This document shows positions 5,972 to 11,905 of a DNA stretch of 11,905 nucleotides, in pieces; the stretch's first letter is position 1, and each line of letters begins with the position of its first letter. The DNA is taken from positions 1 to 11,905 of the forward strand of contig USMU01000056.1 in NCBI GenBank assembly GCA_900555925.1, written 5' to 3'. A program made the translations under genes and the position numbers. Below the pieces are notes generated by a model. The model had not been told where the DNA came from. It ran no database searches and saw only the letters and a program-made list of their open reading frames with translations. The DNA comes from an uncultured Clostridium sp. Its GTDB lineage: Bacteria; Bacillota; Clostridia; Christensenellales; Borkfalkiaceae.

Positions 5972-6007
5972 ATTCCCTTTTTCCTTGAAGGAAAAAGGGA
6001 ATTTTTT
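5972..6007 (+). terminator. Terminator between convergent genes
   Basis: Perfect 15-bp arms (5972-5986 and 5988-6002) form a hairpin with a TTGAA-like loop, followed by TTTTTT (2-7 of 6001-6010). It ends the small membrane-protein gene and lies against the tmcAL stop codon at 6006-6008. On the minus strand the T run after the stem is weaker (CGTTTTATA), but it may serve both directions. Confidence 0.92.
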
Positions 6008-7136
6008 ACGGAGAAATATCCCGAACAATAGAAAAGACTGCATCGGCTTTTTGGCCGAGTCCGTAACATTCTTTTGCCGTTTCTTTCAGCTTTCTTGCGT
6101 CTGTACCTTTTGTCAGAAGGGGGAAGGATGACTTTCCCAAAGCGGACAAAACTGCTTCGCTTCCTTTTTTGAAGGATAAAAGATTGAGATAGAGAGGCTC
6201 CGTCATACATTTTTCAATGAAGTTACGGGAAATCCCGAGCAGATTATGCAAAAGAATTCTCCGTATTCTTGAAGACGTGTAACGTTTTGAGGTAACTTTT
6301 CCGACGATATCGGTTTCATTTCTCCACGCAGCTTTTTTCAGGGCGTTTTCCAGTCCTTCCGTACAGTCACAGATCGCCCTGATTTTTTCTGTATCTCTTT
6401 CGATTAACGCCGCCTTTTCGAGAATGGAAAGATAATTGGAGGTATGAGAGAGATCTCTTAATACAAATAGCGGAAGATTTCCCGAAAGGTGTTCGAATTC
6501 TTCTCTTTCGAGTGCGGCACGGATTGCCGAAGCGGAAGAAAAATTGTTTGAAAGAGTTGTTTCCGTATGCCCGTTTCCCTTTCGCTGTACGGGAAACAGG
6601 CGGCTTTTCGATTTTGCAAGAAGAAGAGCCTTGGCATATTCTATGCCGAGAATATTATTCGGTGTCGAGAGAAAATTTCGCGGAAATAAGTTCTTCCAAG
6701 CCTCAGTTCGCGCGCGGGCAAAACTGAATCCTTCTTTCAGAAGGCGTTTGATTTCGGCTGAAATCTCCGCGGGTTCCTCCAAAATTAACGAAGCGGCTTT
6801 GAAAAAAATATCTTCGTCTCCACTTTCGCACCCGAAGGAAAGCGCGGTGATTTCGGGAACGGAAGAGATAAGTTTTATTGCGCCTTTGGCGAAGAGCTCC
6901 GCCGGTGCAGACGAAAAGACGACGGGGAGCTCGACGACGGCGTCGGCGCCTGCAAGGACGGCATGTTTCGCTCGGATATATTTTTCCAATACGGCGGCTT
7001 CTCCGCGCTGAACGAAATTTCCGCTCATGAAACAAACGACGGCATCGGCGCCAGATTTTTTCTTCGCCGCATCCAATTGATAGAAATGTCCGTTATGAAA
7101 GGGGTTATATTCGCAAATTATCGCACAAATTTTCAT
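6006..7136 (-). CDS. tmcAL: tRNA(Met) cytidine acetate ligase TmcAL
   Basis: A 376-residue cytoplasmic enzyme (YlbM family) that makes N4-acetylcytidine at wobble position 34 of elongator tRNA-Met. It activates free acetate with ATP to acetyl-AMP and moves the acetyl group to the tRNA. The nucleotidyltransferase motif NPFHNGH is at residues 11-17. MSGNFVQRGE, YIRAKHAVLAGADAVVELP, the NNILGIEYAKAL segment, SASAIR and the basic KRYTSSRIRR near the C-terminus all follow in family order. The length is a little below the ~400-415 residues usual. The start is ATG at 7136, where MKICAIICEYNPF begins the family's usual N-terminus and AAGGAAAG precedes it. An in-frame TTG 33 bases further upstream is not needed. 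The gene is divergent from pta-ackA, whose product acetate is its substrate. Confidence 0.95.
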   Translation of the reverse strand: MKICAIICEYNPFHNGHFYQLDAAKKKSGADAVVCFMSGNFVQRGEAAVLEKYIRAKHAVLAGADAVVELPVVFSSAPAELFAKGAIKLISSVPEITALSFGCESGDEDIFFKAASLILEEPAEISAEIKRLLKEGFSFARARTEAWKNLFPRNFLSTPNNILGIEYAKALLLAKSKSRLFPVQRKGNGHTETTLSNNFSSASAIRAALEREEFEHLSGNLPLFVLRDLSHTSNYLSILEKAALIERDTEKIRAICDCTEGLENALKKAAWRNETDIVGKVTSKRYTSSRIRRILLHNLLGISRNFIEKCMTEPLYLNLLSFKKGSEAVLSALGKSSFPLLTKGTDARKLKETAKECYGLGQKADAVFSIVRDISP

Positions 7137-7155
7137 TTTACCGCTTTCCTTTTCC

Positions 7156-7184
7156 TTTACAACCCGCAAAATGTGTGCTATAAT
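7156..7184 (+). promoter_or_regulatory. Promoter of pta-ackA
   Basis: TTTACA (7156-7161), 17 bases, TATAAT (7179-7184) with extended TG at 7176-7177. Start would be near 7191, leaving a leader of about 89 bases. The -35 lies within the leader of the divergent tmcAL transcript. Confidence 0.75.
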
Positions 7185-7188
7185 TAAA

Positions 7189-7205
7189 TCCGATAGAAAA
7201 TCGGA
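7189..7205 (+). other. Small hairpin in the pta leader
   Basis: TCCGAT (7189-7194) pairs with ATCGGA (7200-7205) around AGAAA, and a T run (7214-7220) follows eight bases later. The stem is short and too far from the T run to be a convincing terminator, so it may be only a 5' stabilising structure. It lies at the 5' end of the pta leader and inside the tmcAL leader in antisense. Confidence 0.3.
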
Positions 7206-7229
7206 ACGGGTTTATTTTTTTCAAGATTT

Positions 7230-7258
7230 ATTATACACGAAAGTCAAAAAGAAATAAA
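7230..7258 (-). promoter_or_regulatory. Probable promoter of tmcAL
   Basis: On the minus strand, TATAAT (plus 7230-7235) is preceded at 17 bases by TTTATT (plus 7253-7258), a weak -35. Start near 7223 gives an 87-base leader. The -10 is perfect and the -35 poor, so confidence is limited. Confidence 0.4.
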
Positions 7259-7279
7259 GCGTTTCCAAGGAGATATTTT

Positions 7280-8278
7280 ATGAAGAACGTTCTTGATGAA
7301 ATCAAAACAAAGGCGAAGGCTCTGCACAAGAAAATCGTCTTGTGCGAGGGCGAGGATAAGCGCGTCGTAAAAGCGGCTTCCGACGCGACGAAAGAAGGAA
7401 TTGCCGAAATCGTCCTGCTTGGCGACGAAACGACAATAAAAGCAGAAAATCCCGAAGTAGACCTTACGGAGGTGACCGTCGTCAATCCGCTAACTTCTCC
7501 CCGCCTTGCGGAATATAATGCTAAACTCTGCGAGCTGCGTGCCTCCAAGGGCATGACGCCGGAACAGGCGGCGAAACTTCTGACGGACGGAACCTATTTC
7601 GGCGCCATGATGCTGAAAATGGGCGAGGTGGACGGACTTGTTTCCGGAGCGTGCCATTCGACCGCCAATACACTTCGTCCCGGACTTCAGATCATAAAGA
7701 CCGCGAAGGGAGTTTCCTCCGTTTCCAGTTTCAATCTCATGATTTGCCCTCCTCAGGGAAACCAGTATTGTCCTGACGGTTTAGTCGTGTTTGCGGACTG
7801 CGGTCTCAATCCCACTTATACCAGCGAAGGATTGGCGGATTGCGCCATTGCTACGGCGAAATCCGCGCGTGAAATCGCGGGAATCGAGCCGAAGGTCGCC
7901 ATGCTCTCCTTCTCGACAAAGGGTAGCGCAAAGCACGATAACGTGACGATGGTCGCGGAAGCCGTAAAAATCGCAAAAGAGAAGGCTCCTGACTTAAAGC
8001 TCGACGGCGAACTCCAATTCGATGCCGCCATCGTTCCTTCCGTGGGCGAATTCAAGGCTCCCGGCTCTCCGGTCGCCGGACATGCCAATGTGTTCATTTT
8101 TCCCGATTTGCAGGCGGGAAACATCGGCTACAAAATTGCGGAACGCCTCGGCGGCTTTATGGCAGTAGGTCCTATCTGCCAAGGCTTTGCAAAGCCCTTG
8201 AACGATCTTTCGAGAGGTTGTAAATCGGAAGATATTGTCGCCGCAATTGCTATCACCGCTCTTCAAACACAGTTTTAA
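7280..8278 (+). CDS. pta: Phosphate acetyltransferase
   Basis: A 332-residue cytoplasmic enzyme that interconverts acetyl-CoA and acetyl phosphate (EC 2.3.1.8), the first step of acetate fermentation. It is the short single-domain type, close to the 333 residues of the Methanosarcina enzyme. R87, R133, S311, R312 and D318 match its substrate-binding and catalytic positions. Typical motifs are VDGLVSGACHSTANTLRPGLQ, SFSTKGSAKHD (211-220), FPDLQAGNIGYK (274-285) and GPICQGFAKPLNDLSRGC (297-314). AAGGAG at 7267-7272 precedes the ATG by 7 bases. It forms an operon with ackA 12 bases downstream. Confidence 0.97.
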   Translation: MKNVLDEIKTKAKALHKKIVLCEGEDKRVVKAASDATKEGIAEIVLLGDETTIKAENPEVDLTEVTVVNPLTSPRLAEYNAKLCELRASKGMTPEQAAKLLTDGTYFGAMMLKMGEVDGLVSGACHSTANTLRPGLQIIKTAKGVSSVSSFNLMICPPQGNQYCPDGLVVFADCGLNPTYTSEGLADCAIATAKSAREIAGIEPKVAMLSFSTKGSAKHDNVTMVAEAVKIAKEKAPDLKLDGELQFDAAIVPSVGEFKAPGSPVAGHANVFIFPDLQAGNIGYKIAERLGGFMAVGPICQGFAKPLNDLSRGCKSEDIVAAIAITALQTQF

Positions 8279-8290
8279 GCGGAGGAAAAC

Positions 8291-9484
8291 ATGAAAATTC
8301 TAGTCATCAATTCGGGAAGTTCCTCCCTTAAATATCAACTCATCGACATGGAGACGGAAGCGGTGCTCGCAAAGGGAAACTGCGAACGTATCGGAATCGA
8401 AGGCTCCAAACTCACGCATAAGGCAAAGGGTAAAGAAGTTGAAATTCAACAGCCCATGCCTAACCATAACGTAGCCGTCCAGTTGGTTTTGAAAGAACTC
8501 ACGGATAAAGAAGCCGGCGTCATTTCTTCCATGGACGAAATCGATGCGGTGGGGCATCGCGTCGTCGCTTCGGGCGAAGCGTTCAAAAAGACGACCTTAG
8601 TTACGCCCGAAGCCATGGTTTTAATGGAAGAAATCAAAGATTTGGCTCCCTTGCACAATCCCGCCGCAATCGTCGGGGTCAAGGCTTGTCAGGCGGCTAT
8701 GCCCAAGACGCCCATGGCGCTCGTATTCGATACGGGATTTCATTTTACCATGCCCGATTATGCATATATGTACGCCGTGGATTATGCGCACTATGAAAAG
8801 TATAAAGTAAGAAGATACGGCGCGCACGGAACCAGCCATAAATTCGTTTCGAGAGAAGCCGCAAAATATCTCGGCAAAAAGCCCGAGGAACTGAAAATTA
8901 TCACCTGCCATCTCGGAAACGGCTCTTCGATTACGGCGGTAAACGGCGGAAAATGCGTGGATACTTCTATGGGCTTTACGCCGCTTGCAGGCGTTCCCAT
9001 GGGAACGCGGAGCGGAGACATCGATTACGCCGCGGCGGAATATATCGCCAAAAAGGAAGGCATGGATGTTTCGGAAATGCTCACTTATCTCAATAAAAAA
9101 TGCGGTATGCTCGGAGTTTCCGGCGTTTCCAGCGATTTCCGCGATCTTACGGCTGCGGCCGCTCAGGGCAACAAGCGGGCGGCGCTTGCGCTCGAAATGT
9201 TCTCTTACTCCTGCAAAAAGTATGTAGGTGCGTATGCGGCGGCAATGAACGGCGTAGACTGTATCGTCTTTACGGCGGGAGTCGGAGAAAATACTCCCGG
9301 CGTAAGAAAGGGAATCTGTGAAAACATGCAGTATCTCGGCCTGGAAATCGACGAAGAGAAGAACGCGGAGAAGAATAACGGCAGTATCCGCGACATTACC
9401 GGAAAGAATTCCAAAGTCAAAGTTTTGATTATTCCTACCAATGAAGAGCTCGTTATTGCGAGAGAAACCATGGAATTGCTGTAA
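8291..9484 (+). CDS. ackA: Acetate kinase
   Basis: A 397-residue cytoplasmic enzyme that transfers phosphate from acetyl phosphate to ADP, giving acetate and ATP (EC 2.7.2.1). The length is typical. Active-site residues are in place: N7 in NSGSSSLKYQLI, R90 in GHRVV, D147, H179 in YGAHGTSHKFV, R240 in MGTRSGDID, and E385 in PTNEEL. The phosphate-binding HLGNGSSITAVNGG lies at 207-220 and FTAGVGENTPGVR at 327-339. GGAGG at 8281-8285 is 5 bases from the ATG. It is co-transcribed with pta. No strong terminator follows, so some read-through into yceD is possible. Confidence 0.98.
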   Translation: MKILVINSGSSSLKYQLIDMETEAVLAKGNCERIGIEGSKLTHKAKGKEVEIQQPMPNHNVAVQLVLKELTDKEAGVISSMDEIDAVGHRVVASGEAFKKTTLVTPEAMVLMEEIKDLAPLHNPAAIVGVKACQAAMPKTPMALVFDTGFHFTMPDYAYMYAVDYAHYEKYKVRRYGAHGTSHKFVSREAAKYLGKKPEELKIITCHLGNGSSITAVNGGKCVDTSMGFTPLAGVPMGTRSGDIDYAAAEYIAKKEGMDVSEMLTYLNKKCGMLGVSGVSSDFRDLTAAAAQGNKRAALALEMFSYSCKKYVGAYAAAMNGVDCIVFTAGVGENTPGVRKGICENMQYLGLEIDEEKNAEKNNGSIRDITGKNSKVKVLIIPTNEELVIARETMELL

Positions 9485-9511
9485 AATTTGCGTAAATTCC
9501 TTAAAAAAAAG

Positions 9512-9540
9512 TTGACAAACGGTCGGAAATATAATATACT
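9512..9540 (+). promoter_or_regulatory. Promoter of yceD-rpmF
   Basis: TTGACA (9512-9517), 17 bases, TATACT (9535-9540). Start would be near 9547, only 9-12 bases before the ATG at 9556 or 9559, so the leader is very short and has no Shine-Dalgarno. Confidence 0.8.
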
Positions 9541-9555
9541 TTTATAGTCGGTTTT

Positions 9556-9963
9556 ATGATGATTATCGATGTGAGAAAACTCAATGCGCAGAAGAAGTAT
9601 TCGGGGACGCTTGAATTTGAATACGAAGCTCCCGAAAATCTGATTGATATTCCCTTCGTGAAGTTTTCCTCTCCCGTAAAGGTTGAGGCGGAATATGAGC
9701 TTTTCGAGGACGATTCGCTGGAACTGCGGGGAAAAATTCTCTATACGCTCGAAGGACAGTGTTCCAGATGCCTCAAAGAAACTTCCGAGAGAGTGGAAGG
9801 GGAATTAGACGCTTATTTCCAACCCTTTAAGGACGGAGAAGATTATGCCTATTCGGGCGGCGTCATCGATCTTACGAATGCGGTCAACGACGCGATTATG
9901 TCGAGTATGCCGCGTACGCTCTCCTGCGGCGAAAATTGTCAGGACATTCGGTACACAAATTAA
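9556..9963 (+). CDS. yceD: YceD/DUF177-family protein, short C-terminus
   Basis: A 135-residue protein of the YceD family, which accompanies rpmF in most bacteria and is linked to 23S rRNA or large-subunit accumulation. The family core is seen in GTLEFEYEAPENL, ELRGKILYTLEGQCSRCLKETSERV (C-x2-C at about 74-77) and LTNAVNDAIMSSMPRTLSCGENC. Relatives usually go on through C..dCkGLCp.CG.nLN to about 165 residues. Here the frame stops at CQDIRYTN, so the second half of the zinc-like cysteine cluster is missing. A -1 frame from CAGG reads GHSVHKLNGGKIKEY then stop and looks partly like the lost tail. A one-base deletion, real or a sequencing error, is possible. The start may be either of two adjacent ATGs. 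Confidence 0.85.
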   Translation: MMIIDVRKLNAQKKYSGTLEFEYEAPENLIDIPFVKFSSPVKVEAEYELFEDDSLELRGKILYTLEGQCSRCLKETSERVEGELDAYFQPFKDGEDYAYSGGVIDLTNAVNDAIMSSMPRTLSCGENCQDIRYTN

Positions 9964-10004
9964 ACGGCGGAAAAATCAAAGAATATTAAACAAGAGGTGT
10001 AAAT

Positions 10005-10196
10005 ATGGCAGTACCCAAGCGTAAACAATCCAAGAGCAGAACGAATAAAAGATTTGCGAATTATAAAGCGACGGCTTCCACGTTGGTGGAATGCCCTCAT
10101 TGCCACGAATTGACCGAGGCGCACAGAGTCTGCAAAAATTGCGGCTACTATGACGGCGTGGAAGTCGTTTCTCAGAAAGAAGACAAGAAAAACTAA
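10005..10196 (+). CDS. rpmF: 50S ribosomal protein L32
   Basis: A 63-residue large-subunit ribosomal protein. It starts MAVPKRKQSKSRTNKRF, the usual L32 N-terminus, and carries a zinc ribbon CPHC...CKNC, so this is the zinc-containing (C+) form. AGAGGTG at 9994-9999 serves as ribosome binding site. It lies 41 bases after yceD in the classic pair. Another paralogue lacking cysteines, used under zinc limitation in some Firmicutes, is not in the window. Confidence 0.97.
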   Translation: MAVPKRKQSKSRTNKRFANYKATASTLVECPHCHELTEAHRVCKNCGYYDGVEVVSQKEDKKN

Positions 10197-10221
10197 TTAA
10201 TCGTCTGAATCGCATATTTGG

Positions 10222-10249
10222 GCGGGTTGCGTCAGCATCCCGCTTTTTT
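10222..10249 (+). terminator. Terminator after rpmF
   Basis: GCGGGTTGC (10222-10230) pairs with GCATCCCGC (10235-10243), with one mismatch, around GTCA. TTTTTT follows directly. It ends the yceD-rpmF unit 25 bases after the rpmF stop. Confidence 0.93.
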
Positions 10250-10304
10250 GCGTTATCGCTTTTTCAAAATTTTATTTTTATACCGTGGTTAATAATGGAA
10301 ACGC

Positions 10305-10334
10305 TTGACAGTTTTTATGCGGATATGTTATAAT
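10305..10334 (+). promoter_or_regulatory. Promoter of the copper ATPase gene
   Basis: TTGACA (10305-10310) and TATAAT (10329-10334) are 18 bases apart, with TG at 10326-10327 as an extended -10. Start would be near 10341. I see no CopY box (TACANNTGTA), no CsoR-like dyad and no long CueR-type spacer, so metal control is not evident here. Confidence 0.8.
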
Positions 10335-10362
10335 GAGGTGCTTAAAAAGCGAAGGAGTTTTC

Positions 10363-11905
10363 ATGAAAGAAAAATTTACGGTAACCGGAATGACGTGTTC
10401 CGCGTGTTCCGCAGGTATAGAGCGAACCTTAAATAAAATGGAAGGGATTATAAAAGCCGAAGTCTCTTTGATGGGCGAATCGATGAACGTCGAATATGAC
10501 GAAACCGCCGTCACCCGCGAACAGATTATTGCTGCCGTAAAAGGCTTGGGCTACGGCGCGTCTCTGTTCGACGCTTCTGAGTGGAAAAAGAAGAAGCCCC
10601 AATCGAATACGCTCAAACGGCGTTTTTTCATTTCCCTGATTTTTCTCTTCCCGTTGCTTTACTTTTCCATGGGCGGAATGATAGGCCTTCCTCAACCCTC
10701 TGACGTCGTAAATTATACGATACAGCTCGTATTGACGATTATTATCGTCGTCATTAATTTTCGCTTTTTTACGAGCGGGACGAAAGCGCTTTTGAAGCGT
10801 GTCCCGAATATGGATACGCTGGTTTCTTTGGGCTCGGCGGCTTCCTTTATTTACAGTCTGGTATTGACGATTCGCATATATGCGGGAAGCCTTGCTCACG
10901 CGCATATGTTCTATGAGTCGGCGGCGATGATTTTAACGCTCGTCACGCTCGGAAAATGGCTGGAAGAAAAATCCCGCCGCAAAACGGGCGAAGAAGTGGA
11001 AAAACTCATTAAACTCATGCCGGACACCGTGACGGTCGAAAGAAACGGAGTACAATCAGCCATCGCATTTTCCGAAATTGTTGCCGGTGACCTTCTCGTC
11101 GTAAAGCAGGGCGATTATATTCCAGTAGACGGGAAAATCGTCGAAGGACATGCGTTTGTAGACAGAGCGGCGATTACGGGCGAAAGCATGCCCGTCGAGC
11201 TCGGGGAGGGCGACGCCGTGACGGGCGCGGATATCGTCAAGAGCGGTTTTGTCAAAGTCGTTGCGGAAAAGGTAGGGGCGGAAACCACGCTTTCCCGGAT
11301 CGTCCGCATGGTAAAAGAAGCCGGAGCGAGCAAGGCTCCGTTGCAGAAGATTGCCGATAAAATCGCGGGGATATTCGTTCCCGCCGTCACGTTCATCGCA
11401 TTGATCACTTTTGCCGTATGGTTTATAATGACAAAGGATGTCGGCTCCGCCGCAAATTATGCCATCAGCGTCCTCGTGATTTCCTGCCCCTGCGCTCTCG
11501 GACTCGCTACACCCGTAGCGGTCATGGCGGCGACGGGCAAGGGGATGTCGTTGGGTATTTTATATAAAGACGCAGAGGCTCTGCAAAAGGCTCAGAACGT
11601 AAACTGCGTACTTCTCGACAAGACGGCAACTCTCACGGTCGGCGCGCCTCAGGTGACCGATTTTGAGCTTTTGGCGGGCGAAGAAAAATTTGTTTTGGGG
11701 CTTGCGGCTTCCATAGAGGCCCATTCCAATCATCCGATTGCGGAATGCGTCAGAGCCTATGCCCAAGGAAAGGCGCCCGAAGCAAATTTCAAGACGGAGA
11801 ACTATCGTTACGAAATGGGAAAGGGGGCGTCGGCGGAATACGGAGGCATGGTGTATCGGCTGGGCGATAGGCAGGTGGGGCGGGAAACAAATCCACCCGA
11901 CCTTT
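10363..11905 (+). CDS. copA: CopA-type copper P1B-ATPase, 3' end outside window
   Basis: The first 514 residues of a copper-exporting membrane ATPase; the frame is open to the window end. The start is ATG 10363, 5 bases after AAGGAG (10352-10357). One N-terminal heavy-metal domain has GMTCSAC (C12, C15). Membrane helices follow at about 88-108, 118-136, 153-172 and 183-200. The actuator loop carries TGES (272-275). The metal-binding helix has SCPCALGLATP with C375 and C377, the Cu+ signature. The phosphorylation motif reads DKTATLT at 419-425: the acceptor D419 is present but the near-invariant glycine is alanine (codon GCA, 11626-11628). HP of the nucleotide domain is H457-P458. All else looks normal. 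It probably detoxifies Cu+ using ATP, if the altered motif still works. Confidence 0.95.
   Translation, partial: MKEKFTVTGMTCSACSAGIERTLNKMEGIIKAEVSLMGESMNVEYDETAVTREQIIAAVKGLGYGASLFDASEWKKKKPQSNTLKRRFFISLIFLFPLLYFSMGGMIGLPQPSDVVNYTIQLVLTIIIVVINFRFFTSGTKALLKRVPNMDTLVSLGSAASFIYSLVLTIRIYAGSLAHAHMFYESAAMILTLVTLGKWLEEKSRRKTGEEVEKLIKLMPDTVTVERNGVQSAIAFSEIVAGDLLVVKQGDYIPVDGKIVEGHAFVDRAAITGESMPVELGEGDAVTGADIVKSGFVKVVAEKVGAETTLSRIVRMVKEAGASKAPLQKIADKIAGIFVPAVTFIALITFAVWFIMTKDVGSAANYAISVLVISCPCALGLATPVAVMAATGKGMSLGILYKDAEALQKAQNVNCVLLDKTATLTVGAPQVTDFELLAGEEKFVLGLAASIEAHSNHPIAECVRAYAQGKAPEANFKTENYRYEMGKGASAEYGGMVYRLGDRQVGRETNPPDL

Noticed and set aside
5653..6210. 185-codon minus-strand frame
   Set aside because: It is antisense to the Sm-like gene, crosses the terminator hairpin and overlaps the tmcAL 3' end in another frame.
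1..11905. CRISPR arrays, tRNA or rRNA genes, insertion sequences with terminal repeats
   Set aside because: No regularly spaced repeats, tRNA-like cloverleaf, transposase or matching terminal inverted repeats were seen by eye. The island around the helicase has no visible integrase or att repeats.

Overview
The window looks like the chromosome of a low-to-mid GC Firmicute, most likely a gut-type Clostridia. The support is near-consensus sigma-A promoters with 17-18 bp spacers and extended -10 elements, AGGAGG-type ribosome binding sites, U-tailed hairpin terminators, and the gene set tmcAL (ylbM), pta-ackA, yceD-rpmF and a copA-like ATPase. A finer taxonomic call is not safe from this sequence.

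Region 1 (1-1743) holds a HipB/HipA-type toxin-antitoxin operon. The promoter puts transcription start almost at the hipB ATG and overlaps a 16-bp dyad that is a natural autorepression operator. hipA overlaps hipB by 8 bases and keeps the kinase motifs. A hairpin terminator follows.

Region 2 (1744-5580) is a decayed accessory island around one large open gene. On its left is a 5' fragment of a sugar ABC-transporter permease, broken by an in-frame TAG and cut off. It still has a strong promoter and is followed by a strong terminator. In the middle is a primase-helicase (2543-5017) of the type annotated as TOTE conflict-system primase plus SF2 helicase. It has its own promoter, and a 23-codon upstream ORF overlaps its start codon as TAATG. 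On its right is a heavily frameshifted ECF-type ABC ATPase, readable motif by motif from Walker A to the C-terminus across about eight frame segments. The last 30 codons of the helicase run into the Walker A part of this ATPase remnant. The helicase has therefore been joined to a truncated ABC gene and has probably acquired a chimeric tail. It also seems to lack about 50 residues between motifs III and IV compared with relatives I remember.

Region 3 (5545-10249) is ordinary core genome. It contains a membrane-anchored Sm-like small protein with a perfect-consensus promoter, a terminator between convergent genes, tmcAL on the minus strand, and divergently from it the acetate operon pta-ackA. 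The yceD-rpmF pair follows, with its own promoter and a terminator. TmcAL consumes free acetate and ATP to acetylate tRNA-Met, and Pta-AckA makes acetate and ATP, so this neighbourhood makes metabolic sense.

Region 4 (10305-11905) is the 5' part of a CopA-type copper P1B-ATPase running off the window. Its phosphorylation motif reads DKTAT instead of the near-invariant DKTGT.

The strongest points for a second look are the primase-helicase joined to the ABC ATPase remnant, the two transporter pseudogenes flanking it, and the DKTAT substitution.
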